64,000 nt of DNA from Bacillota bacterium (GTDB taxonomy: Bacteria; Bacillota; UBA4882; UBA8346): NCBI GenBank assembly GCA_023429995.1, contig JAEZCE010000025.1, positions 10,526 to 74,525 on the forward strand. Direction: 5' to 3'. The notes below the pieces were generated by a model. The model worked only from the letters and a program-made list of their open reading frames with translations. It was not told the DNA's origin and did not search any database. Below are positions 24,633-32,706 of this stretch, in pieces (position 1 is the first letter of the stretch; each line of letters opens with the position of its first letter). The position numbers were made by a program, and so were the translations under genes.

Positions 24633-25033
24633 CAATTGAAGAAATCGCTGAAAGTATCGGCTACTGTGGTTTGGTATGCAAGATGTGTAAACTTTGCGAC
24701 GGTTGTAAATCTGGTGAGAACTGCTGCGCGAAACATGTATCGGCAGAAGGTTGTTATCAATATGGCTGTTGTAACGGCAAAGGATTCAACGGTTGTTGGG
24801 AGTGCAACGAGTTTCCTTGCAACAGGGACATGTTTGCCGGTGGAAATATCCGCTTGAAAGCCTTTGTGCGCTGCGCCAGGGAAGAAGGAGTTCTCAAACT
24901 AGCCGAATATTTAAAGAGAAATGCCGATCAGGGGATTCAATACCATAAAGATAAAGAGTTGACCGGCGATTATGACGGATTTCAAAGCGAGCAGGAAGTT
25001 CTGCTGATGCTGAGAACCGGAAAAAGGAATTAA
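24629..25033 (+). CDS. Cysteine-rich DUF3795 family protein
   Basis: The first 75 residues hold about 17 cysteines, mostly in CxxC and CC pairs (YCGLVCKMCKLCDGC; GCWECNEFPC), which could bind zinc or an iron-sulfur cluster. This arrangement matches DUF3795 proteins of unknown function. The C-terminal part is helical. The start overlaps the stop of the HAD gene in an ATGA, so the two are translationally coupled. Confidence 0.78.
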   Translation: MTIEEIAESIGYCGLVCKMCKLCDGCKSGENCCAKHVSAEGCYQYGCCNGKGFNGCWECNEFPCNRDMFAGGNIRLKAFVRCAREEGVLKLAEYLKRNADQGIQYHKDKELTGDYDGFQSEQEVLLMLRTGKRN

Positions 25034-25183
25034 ATGGTTTCAAGACTAGATACTGCAGTATTGAATAACCCCTTTTAAAAATTCCTGGCTGTCGCCTGAA
25101 TTTTTATGACTACATTTTACCATACGGAATTTCTATTGATAAGGTGAATTCATTCATATGGCATGGGGAAAGAGAGGTTTTGA

Positions 25184-25702
25184 TTGGAGAATCTAATAAT
25201 CCAAAAAGCGGTTTCGGAGGATATTGAGTCCGTCGGAACCATTTACCAGGAAGCGATTGATTGGCTCACTGGCCAAAATATCCACCAATGGCAAAGCAAG
25301 GTTTATCCGACGAAGGATACGGCACAGGCGGCATTGGAACAAGATTGCCTTTATGTTTGCTTGAAAAGTCACCAAAGAGTCGGCACTTTTATTATCAATG
25401 AGTTTCAGTGGCCTCAATATCAATCGCTTCCCTGGAAATATCCCGGTCCGGCGATGGTTTTACATACCTTGGTCATCAGCCCCGGATTTACCGGGCGAGG
25501 CATCGGCCGGGCGGTTGTGGAGTATGTGATGGGGCAGGCGCGGAAAAATAACTATGATTGCATCCGGCTTGATGTTTTTCCGGGTAACCAGGGCGCGGTG
25601 GGGTTATACCGTTCTTTGGGTTTTGAATTTGTGGGTAAGGTATTTTTTGAAATCAAGGAACCCGGCTATGAATGGTATGATTGTTATGAAAAAAAGTTAT
25701 AA
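25184..25702 (+). CDS. GNAT acetyltransferase
   Basis: The acetyl-CoA motif appears as LHTLVISPGFTGRGIGRAVV, followed by RLDVFPGNQGAVGLYRSLGF. TTG at 25184 is used because AGAGAGG lies 6 bases before it and the conserved N-terminus (IIQKAVSEDIESV) starts there. The 172-residue size is typical of a single-domain GNAT. Substrate is unknown, and the gene stands alone. Confidence 0.78.
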   Translation: MENLIIQKAVSEDIESVGTIYQEAIDWLTGQNIHQWQSKVYPTKDTAQAALEQDCLYVCLKSHQRVGTFIINEFQWPQYQSLPWKYPGPAMVLHTLVISPGFTGRGIGRAVVEYVMGQARKNNYDCIRLDVFPGNQGAVGLYRSLGFEFVGKVFFEIKEPGYEWYDCYEKKL

Positions 25703-25809
25703 GCCCGGCTTGCCTCAATATGTTATAATACGTTCATATATGCTTAATTTGACAGGCAACATGATTCCAAGAGTCAGTAAAATCAACATCAGTGAGGAGA
25801 AAAGACAGG

Positions 25810-26859
25810 ATGTTTTTTGACACCGCCAATGTTCAATCGTTGAATTCCAAAGAATTTGCAGTCATGGGACTGGGAGAAGTACTGTTGCGTTTGTCGCCGC
25901 CCAACAAGGAACGGATCCTGGCCGGTGAAACTTTCGAGAAAAAAGCCGGCGGTTCGGAGTTGAATGTAGTGTCGGGAATATCCCTGCTGGGACTGCGCAC
26001 CGGCATTATCACCAAACTGCCGGAAAACGAGATCGGCAAATACATCAACAATAAAATCCGCTTTAGCGGCGTTAGTGATGATTATATTATCGATGATAAC
26101 CGGAAAGAGGCCCGGCTGGGGATTTATTATTATGAAAGCGGGGCCGCGCCCCGGAAACCGTCGGTAGTCTATGACCGGGCCAATTCTTCCTTTACCTCCC
26201 TGCAACTGGAGGAAATCCCGGGGGAAGTCTATGGAAAAACCTCGGTATTTCATGTAAGCGGTATTACCCTGGCTTTGAGCAAACATGTCCGGGAAACCGC
26301 CCTGACCATGATCAAGAAATTTAAAGCCCAAGGCAGTTTGATCTCGTTTGACGTCAATTTCCGGGCCTCCCTCTGGAGCGAGGAGGAAGCCCGAAAGGAA
26401 ATCCTTCAGATACTCCCGGAGATCGATATTTTGTTCATTTCCGAGGAAACCTCCAGAAAGATGTTTCAAAAACAGGGCAGCCTGGAAGAGATTATGCGCA
26501 GTTATGCCCATGATTACGGTTGCCGGCTGGTGGCCACCACCAAGCGGCAGGTTTTGAGCCCGGCCAAACATACCTGGAATTCCTTAATCTACTGTAAGGC
26601 TGAGGACAAGTTTTATCAGGAGCAACCCTACCGGGAAATCGAAGTGGTGGACCGGATCGGCAGTGGCGATGCTTATTTGGCCGGGGTATTGTTCGGATTG
26701 TTGAAATTCAACAACGTCCAATCGGCGCTGGAATTCGGCAACGCCATGGCAGCCATCAAAAATACCATTGCCGGCGATATGCCGGTCAGTGATTTCCAGG
26801 AGATTCAAAGGTTCATCCGGGATCATCAATCCAAAGAAACCAGCGAGTTGAACCGTTGA
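25810..26859 (+). CDS. PfkB-family sugar kinase (2-keto-3-deoxygluconate kinase-like)
   Basis: The N-terminal GLGEVLLRLSPP and AGGSELNVVSGI match the sugar-binding start of KdgK-type PfkB kinases. The C-terminal signature DRIGSGDAYLAGVLFGLL carries the catalytic Asp. It likely phosphorylates a sugar acid or sugar at the expense of ATP, with KDG the closest guess by pattern. GAGGAG upstream favours ATG 25810 over GTG 25792. No KDPG aldolase or uronate gene is near, so the pathway link is unproven. The opposite strand has a long open frame here, which is a shadow. Confidence 0.82.
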   Translation: MFFDTANVQSLNSKEFAVMGLGEVLLRLSPPNKERILAGETFEKKAGGSELNVVSGISLLGLRTGIITKLPENEIGKYINNKIRFSGVSDDYIIDDNRKEARLGIYYYESGAAPRKPSVVYDRANSSFTSLQLEEIPGEVYGKTSVFHVSGITLALSKHVRETALTMIKKFKAQGSLISFDVNFRASLWSEEEARKEILQILPEIDILFISEETSRKMFQKQGSLEEIMRSYAHDYGCRLVATTKRQVLSPAKHTWNSLIYCKAEDKFYQEQPYREIEVVDRIGSGDAYLAGVLFGLLKFNNVQSALEFGNAMAAIKNTIAGDMPVSDFQEIQRFIRDHQSKETSELNR

Positions 26860-26942
26860 GTGAAGGATGAGCTGGTTGTATTGTAGTTATGCATTTAATA
26901 AGTTGTTTAAGATAGTGGTACCCTGATTTTACAAAAATCCAG

Positions 26943-26971
26943 TTGACAACGTGATAGGGCAGAGATATAGT
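26943..26971 (+). promoter_or_regulatory. Promoter of the corA transcript
   Basis: TTGACA at 26943-26948 and TATAGT at 26966-26971 are 17 bases apart, about 240 bases before the corA start. Confidence 0.75.
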
Positions 26972-26977
26972 GAAATA

Positions 26978-27213
26978 GAAAGAAAAACATTGATTACCAG
27001 AGGTGGGTGAAGACAATGGACGGAGACCCTAGTAATTGGAGATTTATTGGGTTGTATGGCTCTAAATGGTTTCTGAGCGTTCCATTGCCTGAGACTGCCA
27101 TCCGGATTTAACTTCTAGATAATTCGGTATCATGCTTTTGGCGCCTCTCCCGATGGAATCTCAAATAAAATTTCCGGTTTAGAAACATTCTAATTGGGAA
27201 GGGAGAGTTTGCC
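26978..27213 (+). promoter_or_regulatory. Long, probably structured leader of corA
   Basis: The leader is about 235 bases and holds no gene. CAATGGA (27014-27020) can pair with TCCATTG (27081-27087), enclosing an ACCC/GGGT pairing. Position before a magnesium transporter suggests metal control, but the known M-box sequence core was not seen and no terminator with a T-run is obvious. A translation-level switch is possible. Confidence 0.35.
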
Positions 27214-28200
27214 GTGCTCCGCACTTATCTTACTATTGAAGACAGATTGACTACTCTTGAAAATCTCTCCGAAAAAGGTATTTGGATTAACTTAATCAAT
27301 CCGCCCGAAACTGAGCTCGCAAAAGTCGCGGTTTCGGGGGGGATTAATCTTGATTTATTGCGGGTGGCCCTTGATGCTGAAGAGCGTTCCCGGATTGAGG
27401 TTGATGAAGGACAACTGCTCATTTTAATCAATGTGCCCATCGCTGAAGGTGATAACGGTACTTTGCTATATGATACCATTCCGCTGGGGATTGTTGTCGC
27501 TGAAAACTGTATTGTCACGGTATGCCTAAAAGAGAATCCTATTGTTACCGAGTTCGAGTACGGTAAAAACAGGGCTTTTTTTACTTTTAAAAAAACCAGG
27601 TTTGTACTGCAGATACTCTTCAAGACAGCCACTTACTATCTGCGGTATCTGCAACAGATCGATAAAAAGTCTAGCGAGATCGAGAACCAATTGCACGGTT
27701 CAATGAAAAACGAACAACTGATTAAACTCCTAAACTTGGAAAAAAGTTTGACCTATTTTATAACTTCGTTGCGGGCCAATGAGATTGTAATGGAGAAGCT
27801 TTTAAGACTGCAGCTTAAATCACCCACAGCCATTGTGGACCCGGATACTGCGATGACCACTCAAATATTGAAGATGTATCCTGAAGATGAAGAGTTGCTC
27901 GAAGATGTCATCACTGAAAACAAACAGGCGATTGAAATGAGTCAAACTTACAGCACCATTTTAAGCGGGCTCATGGATGCGTTTGCTTCGATTGTTTCCA
28001 ATAATTTGAACATCATTATGAAGTTTTTGACCTCGGTTACCATCATAATGGCCCTACCGACCATGGTGGCCAGTTTTTATGGGATGAATGTAGCCGTGCC
28101 GTTTCAAAATGCGCCCCATGCGTTTGCCATTGCGATTATTATTTCCCTTGTTTTGTCAGTGGTTGGAGTGCTCTTGCTTCGGTGGAAAAATATGTTTTGA
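27214..28200 (+). CDS. corA: CorA-family magnesium transporter
   Basis: CorA is a pentameric channel for Mg2+ or other divalent ions. The N-terminal 260 residues form the cytoplasmic domain, ending in the long helix before the membrane. Two C-terminal membrane segments are visible (about 265-290 and 300-322), with the signature FYGMNVAVP between them. Length, 328 residues, is normal. GTG at 27214 follows GGGAAGGGAGAG. The gene has its own promoter and a long leader. Ion choice (Mg, Co, Zn) is not decided by sequence alone. Confidence 0.88.
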   Translation: MLRTYLTIEDRLTTLENLSEKGIWINLINPPETELAKVAVSGGINLDLLRVALDAEERSRIEVDEGQLLILINVPIAEGDNGTLLYDTIPLGIVVAENCIVTVCLKENPIVTEFEYGKNRAFFTFKKTRFVLQILFKTATYYLRYLQQIDKKSSEIENQLHGSMKNEQLIKLLNLEKSLTYFITSLRANEIVMEKLLRLQLKSPTAIVDPDTAMTTQILKMYPEDEELLEDVITENKQAIEMSQTYSTILSGLMDAFASIVSNNLNIIMKFLTSVTIIMALPTMVASFYGMNVAVPFQNAPHAFAIAIIISLVLSVVGVLLLRWKNMF

Positions 28201-28335
28201 AGAGGAAAATGGAAGATGAAGCAAAGAATTTCAGGTTAGGAATTCACCCGCTCCTATATTCAATGGTATAATATTTACGGCGTGATTTGATAAAACAAAA
28301 TGCTGTAACCGAAGAATCATTAAGGCGGGTATAGA

Positions 28336-29136
28336 ATGAACGATATCATGAAAGCAATAATTTTAGGTGTTGTGGAAGGATTGACTGAATTTCTGCCTGT
28401 TTCTTCTACGGGTCATTTGATCATCGCCAATGAATTCGTTAATTTCAGGGGCGACTTTGCCAAGATGTTCGATGTCGTCATCCAGTTAGGAGCGATAATT
28501 GCGGTTGTGGTCTATTTTTGGGATAGGCTTTTTCCATTTGGCCGGAATAAGACGGCCTTAAAAAAAATTGAAACCTGGGATATCTGGAAGAAAACTATAG
28601 TGGGCGTGGTTCCGGCCTTGGTAATGGGCGCAGTAATCGGCAAGCATATTGAAGAAAATCTTTTTAATCCCGTGACCGTTGCGGTGGCCATATTGGTGGG
28701 CGGTATCGTTTTAATTGGTATTGAACACAGGAGACCCCGAAATAAAATAAATTCCATCATTCAATTATCCTATCCGACGGTGATTTTCATTGGATTTATT
28801 CAATGCCTGGCGATGATACCCGGAACTTCCAGGTCTGCTGCCACAATAATCGGAGCAATGCTTCTCGGTGCGTCACGGGTTGTGGCTGCGGAGTTTTCCT
28901 TTTTCCTGGCGATCCCCACTTTGTTTGCTGCATCTGCGTACTACCTGCTAAAGACCGGGGTCCTGCTGAGCAGGGCTCAAATACAGGCGCTCGGGGTTGG
29001 TTTTGTTGTATCGTTTTTGGTGGCGTGGATCGTTATTGCCGGATTTATGAAATTCATTACCAAAAAGGATTTTAAGTTTTTCGGCTATTACCGGATCGTT
29101 TTGGGTATGGCCATTTTGCTCTATTTTCTTGCATGA
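28336..29136 (+). CDS. uppP: Undecaprenyl-diphosphate phosphatase
   Basis: UppP (BacA) recycles the lipid carrier used for peptidoglycan and other wall polymers, and protects from bacitracin. Both family motifs are present: EGLTEFLPVSSTGH near residues 14-27 and PGTSRSAATI near residue 161. About eight membrane segments are seen, and the length of 266 is normal. A TATAAT box lies at 28267-28272, with a weak -35 upstream. A strong two-way terminator follows its stop. Confidence 0.92.
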   Translation: MNDIMKAIILGVVEGLTEFLPVSSTGHLIIANEFVNFRGDFAKMFDVVIQLGAIIAVVVYFWDRLFPFGRNKTALKKIETWDIWKKTIVGVVPALVMGAVIGKHIEENLFNPVTVAVAILVGGIVLIGIEHRRPRNKINSIIQLSYPTVIFIGFIQCLAMIPGTSRSAATIIGAMLLGASRVVAAEFSFFLAIPTLFAASAYYLLKTGVLLSRAQIQALGVGFVVSFLVAWIVIAGFMKFITKKDFKFFGYYRIVLGMAILLYFLA

Positions 29137-29159
29137 TGGTAATGACCGTGAAAAAATTG

Positions 29160-29207
29160 AATTTGGCGGTTATGGACCAATGTAACATAAAACCGCCAAA
29201 TTTTTTT
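29160..29207. terminator. Bidirectional terminator after uppP
   Basis: AATTTGGCGGTT (29160-29171) pairs perfectly with AACCGCCAAATT (29191-29202). T-runs exist on both sides when read in either direction, so it also ends the small gene on the other strand. Confidence 0.85.
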
Positions 29208-29227
29208 AAGCAGTTTCAAATCCGCAA

Positions 29228-29386
29228 TCAATCTTTTTTGGATTTTTTCCCCGTTTTCAGGAGCGCTTCCCGTTTGGCTGCGGCTTTGGCAGCGACTATC
29301 TTGTCGGCGCGATATGCACCATAAAAAAACAATCCAAAAACGACAGCGACGGAAATAACAGTACCCCAAGTCAATGCTGCGCTCAT
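29228..29386 (-). CDS. Small single-pass membrane protein (52 residues)
   Basis: The frame runs from ATG at 29386 to TGA at 29228-29230. GAAAGGGGG lies upstream of the start. The product begins MSAALTWGTVISVAVVFGLF, one membrane helix, followed by a strongly basic tail (AAKAAAKREALLKTGKKSKKD). It lies between two terminators, so it forms its own unit. Function is unknown. The ribosome site, the helix and the isolated placement argue for a real gene. Confidence 0.6.
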   Translation of the reverse strand: MSAALTWGTVISVAVVFGLFFYGAYRADKIVAAKAAAKREALLKTGKKSKKD

Positions 29387-29420
29387 TATGCCAACCCCCT
29401 TTCAAAGATAATAGTTTATA

Positions 29421-29462
29421 AAAATAAAAAGGTGGGGAGCTCTGTATAAGAGCTTCCCACCC
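29421..29462 (-). terminator. Terminator of the TPR-SpoIID unit
   Basis: GGTGGGGAGCTC (29431-29442) pairs with GAGCTTCCCACC (about 29450-29461). Read leftward the stem is followed by TTTTTATTTTT. Confidence 0.75.
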
Positions 29463-29613
29463 CGGAAGCCGGTTTCTCTTGAAAGCGAAGATTCTTCAAT
29501 AATTATGAAGATATTCGCCCAACCGATGAAACAACTATTTAGTTATATTAAAAGCATATCATAGTATTGGGAAGATTACAATTCTAGTTATTGACATTTT
29601 TGAAAGGGTTAGA

Positions 29614-30717
29614 TTAGTACCGGGCCGTTAACCTAGTCCCGGGGTAATAGTGACTTAATATTTCTGAGTATGGATAGCCGTCAGCCGCCATACCGGCGGC
29701 GCCGCATTGGTCCATTCCGACGCCGTGACCGATTTTATCGTTCATTTTGATTTGGTTTTCCATATCCTGTCTTGAAACCCATAAAGTCCAACGATACTGG
29801 CTGCGGCTGGAATATTTTGGATTGGCGCTATAACTTTGGGGACGGCTGGTCAGCCAGTCGGCTATCTCGGCGGGTCTCCTGGGAGTGGTTTCAGATGCTG
29901 AGAGTCGATGGGGAACCGCTTGAAGATAAGGTGCAGCAAAGCCCCAGATGTCTTTGCTGCTTGAAGAGTAGCCGCCATTGTTTGCGGTATAAAAGGCGCT
30001 GATAGGCTTGGAATTATAGGTTAAAATCTGGCCCCGCGTGGCATCGACTGCTGCGCTGGTGGAAGATCTTTCGGCTAAAACTCCCCGATATACTTGGGAT
30101 GCAACAGTAGCTAACAAATAAAATCCCCTGGCCTCAAAGGTTTTTAAATTGGCGATGGCATAAGTTCTTGCTGCCACCGCTTGAGCCTCAAGAGCGGAGG
30201 GAGGCCAACTGGCTGCCATTTCGGCAGGGACAACTCCATATAAGTATTCTTCCATATTGATGCGGTTGATGAGGGTGATGCCTTTTTCACGGGACAATAA
30301 ATCAAAACCTCCTCGATAGACTCGATCTTCCCGACCTGACCAAAAAGTTCCCTGACCGTATTCAACGTCAAATAAAACTGTGGTAGCGGCGGGATTGTCA
30401 TATTTCAAGTGAATGGTTTTGTCACTTGAGAATAATAGTTTATTTTGGTCGTTCATGATTTGAATCCTATCGGCGAGCTGTTGAATGAATAAGACGGACT
30501 GGGATGAACCTTGATATCGGTTATCCCCGCCTAGGATTGTAAAGTTGCCGCCGGTTTTTAGATGAAATTTGCTGACTTTTTCCGCCAAGCCGATTCGAAT
30601 ATCCGGTATTTTTTCCCGCTCTTTAAGGATTGGAATAACTTGAGGCACTTTTGCGACTAAACGGCGTTTTTGGTTTTCTTTTTCGGGTTTTGTGATTAAT
30701 TCCGGATGCTCGGTCAA
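29614..30717 (-). CDS. SpoIID/LytB-domain protein
   Basis: The SpoIID domain fills residues about 150-367: MEEYLYGVVPAEMAASWPPS with the catalytic Glu, EAQAVAARTYAI, the AFYTANNGGYS segment and the closing GHGVGMDQCGAAGMA and ILSHYYPGT. SpoIID cleaves denuded glycan strands during engulfment, and LytB relatives modify amidases. The frame begins with TTG at 30717 overlapping the upstream TGA, with no ribosome site and no signal peptide. Either translation is coupled to the upstream TPR gene, or a sequence shift has split one exported TPR-SpoIID protein. Confidence 0.8.
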   Translation of the reverse strand: MTEHPELITKPEKENQKRRLVAKVPQVIPILKEREKIPDIRIGLAEKVSKFHLKTGGNFTILGGDNRYQGSSQSVLFIQQLADRIQIMNDQNKLLFSSDKTIHLKYDNPAATTVLFDVEYGQGTFWSGREDRVYRGGFDLLSREKGITLINRINMEEYLYGVVPAEMAASWPPSALEAQAVAARTYAIANLKTFEARGFYLLATVASQVYRGVLAERSSTSAAVDATRGQILTYNSKPISAFYTANNGGYSSSSKDIWGFAAPYLQAVPHRLSASETTPRRPAEIADWLTSRPQSYSANPKYSSRSQYRWTLWVSRQDMENQIKMNDKIGHGVGMDQCGAAGMAADGYPYSEILSHYYPGTRLTARY

Positions 30718-31220
30718 GAGGCCATGGGGTTAAATGGTTCCTTGGATAAAGAATTAGCAAGCGTTTGAATCCCTTCGTTGATTTCCCCTAATTCCGCCAA
30801 TGCCAAACCACGCCAAAAGAGTTCGCCGGCACTTAAGTCTGGGCATTTGGATATTCTAACGGCCTCTTCATATTTTCCTGCCAGATAGTTCATCTGGATT
30901 AGATTCCAGCGATAGTTAATATTATTGGGGTCCTGGCTAGCGAGCATCTGAAGATGGGAAATTGCTGCGTGATATTGGCCGGTCTCCCGTAACAATTGAA
31001 TTAAGTCCAGTTTGAGTTCTTGGTTGTTCGGATAGTTCAGAATCAACTGGCGGAACTTATCCACGCTTAGGGTGAGGCCTTGGGAGTAATAAGTTGATAC
31101 GGCGTTATCAAAATCCAAGCCGGTGGTGGTAGCTTGAAGCGTGGTGGAAAAAGATGTACCTAAGAAGGAAAAAGAGAGAAGAAATCCGATTGCCACCAAT
31201 AAAAATAATCGTTTGTACAT
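30714..31220 (-). CDS. Exported TPR-repeat protein, possibly the N-terminus of the SpoIID protein
   Basis: A signal peptide (residues about 1-29, FLLVAIGFLLSFSFLG) is followed by three to four TPR-like helix pairs (TGQYHAAISHLQMLASQDPN; AGKYEEAVRI; GEINEGIQTLANSLSKEP). TPR units mediate protein contacts. The last codons overlap the SpoIID frame by 4 bases. As the SpoIID part lacks an export signal, a single fused protein is plausible. Confidence 0.7.
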   Translation of the reverse strand: MYKRLFLLVAIGFLLSFSFLGTSFSTTLQATTTGLDFDNAVSTYYSQGLTLSVDKFRQLILNYPNNQELKLDLIQLLRETGQYHAAISHLQMLASQDPNNINYRWNLIQMNYLAGKYEEAVRISKCPDLSAGELFWRGLALAELGEINEGIQTLANSLSKEPFNPMAS

Positions 31221-31455
31221 TTTACCCTCGCTTTTTTTGATCTTTTTTTGTAAAAAAATACATCATAACCTAACCGTTCGCAACAGAGGATTTCCTTTCC
31301 ATTATGATGTCGGTTTATTCAACTACCAAAGTTTTTCCATATTTTACGATGGGACACATTTTTTGCCTTGTGATATGCTTTGGTGTATTCAAATAAACCA
31401 CAGTATAAAGCCTATTTTTAGGAGCGGATTATTATTCTTGGAAAAGAGGTGAGCG

Positions 31456-31790
31456 ATGATAAAATTTTATTGGAAGCAATCTAAAAATGGTATACTGATG
31501 ATTTTCATCACTTTTGCCTTTGCTTTGGCTCCGCTGTCTCGTGTATTTACCATAACTTCCACTAAACCCGGTAGATCACCTTCTGTTAAGGAACCCTCAA
31601 AGATATTGAGCCAATCTCCGCGAAATGTCAGGGATTTTGGCGTTAAAGGAGATGGCAAAACCGATGATTTCGGGGAGAACGCCTCTCTGAACCTTATCTT
31701 GGTATGATGTATTTTGATACTGCAATGGGTCGGCCGATTTGGTGGAATGGTATGAATTGGGTGGATGCGAACGTCCGTAAAAAGGATTAG
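31456..31790 (+). pseudogene. Remnant of a secreted pectate-lyase-superfamily (beta-helix) gene
   Basis: The first 83 residues carry a signal peptide and the family entry motif NVRDFGVKGDGKTDD, after which the protein stops matching. A different frame just downstream encodes MMYFDTAMGRPIWWNGMNWV and ends at 31790, a type of C-terminus found on such beta-helix proteins. The whole middle, normally several hundred residues, is missing. The gene is therefore a deletion remnant. It once may have served plant or phage-type polysaccharide cleavage. Confidence 0.7.
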
Positions 31791-31815
31791 ATTTCAAGAG
31801 ATATTCATTGATTTA

Positions 31816-32245
31816 TCAGCGGGACGTTGAATCCGGATGTTGATTGATAAACCAAGTTGCGGTTAAGCCAGTAGCCGAATGTTCAACGAAAGCGCTCGGG
31901 GTGGTTCCAATATCAGCCGGCGTTATTCTTACAATGTGAAGATTAACGATAGCTCCAAAAAGGCTTAACCAGATCAACCAGCCAATTCCTAGTCCCTTTA
32001 TATAACTATAACTTCTTCCCGAAAACTTGATAATATAAAAAAAGGGCTATTCCCCAAAAACTGCCGACGATAATATCGGCTAATCCACTTATGATTAAGG
32101 CTCCTGGCGGATGGACATCTTTTGGCAAAACAAAGACGGAAGCGGCCAGATTCCAGTATAAATATTTTGACCAGCCAATCGTGACCGATAAGAAGTCCAC
32201 CAATTTTTTAGCGAGCGTGCCGATATTCCGGCTAATGCCCCGCAT
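31816..32245 (-). pseudogene. Frameshifted gene for a small multi-pass membrane protein
   Basis: The first frame (32245 to about 32010) gives KYLYWNLAASVFVLP, HPPGALIISGLADIIVG and FWGIALFLYYQVFGK. A one-base shift there moves to a second frame reading KGLGIGWLIWLSLFGAIVNL and ending at 31816. Joined, they give about 140 residues with three or four membrane segments, a size usual for such proteins. No clear ribosome site precedes the first methionine. The function is unknown. Confidence 0.55.
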
Positions 32246-32706
32246 ATCAACGGATCTTATTTCATGAAAGCCACCTAATTATCTGTTTTATGAAATTCAA
32301 CTATCGGATTGATAGAGGGTTCTCTAAAGATACTGGCTCAATTCGATAAAAATTATGTATTGAAGCCGGGATGAACATTGAGAAGAGACAATGATTCGTT
32401 CAATTCGAAGTAGATCATGGAATTTCAAAGGCAGACGGGAAGTTGCCGGACTGCTTATTAATTTTGGAGTATTTAGAAAGCAACGAGATTAATGGATGTA
32501 ATATTAGAGTTAACAATTTATTTGTATAATGTATTTTATTATAAATGGAATTGACCGGGTGTGATGTATGTGTTAGACTAGGAAGAGTTAATTAGATGCT
32601 TCTTTCCTTATATCACACCAATATGACATTTGGGATTCGGGGTGATGGATGGCAGATAACGCAGGAGGTTTGATAAATAAAAAAAAGATTAAGGAGTTGA
32701 TTGTCC
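32246..32706 (+). other. Gene-free stretch with a possible structured amt leader
   Basis: No gene is seen in this 460-base stretch. TTGACC (32551-32556) and TAGACT (32574-32579), 17 bases apart, form a weak promoter. GGTGTGAT (32558-32565) can pair with ATCACACC (32612-32619), with AGGAAGAG/CTTTCCT inside. No sigma-54 box or glutamine riboswitch was recognised. Confidence 0.3.

Noticed and set aside
25789..26571. Long open frame (260 codons) on the minus strand opposite the sugar kinase
   Set aside because: The plus strand encodes a clear PfkB kinase with all motifs; the minus-strand product has no family pattern and no good ribosome site.
26978..27213. M-box magnesium riboswitch before corA
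   Set aside because: The gene context fits, but the conserved M-box core segments could not be found by eye.
32246..32706. Sigma-54 promoter or glutamine riboswitch before amt
   Set aside because: No TGGCAC-N5-TTGC box and no glutamine riboswitch core were seen.
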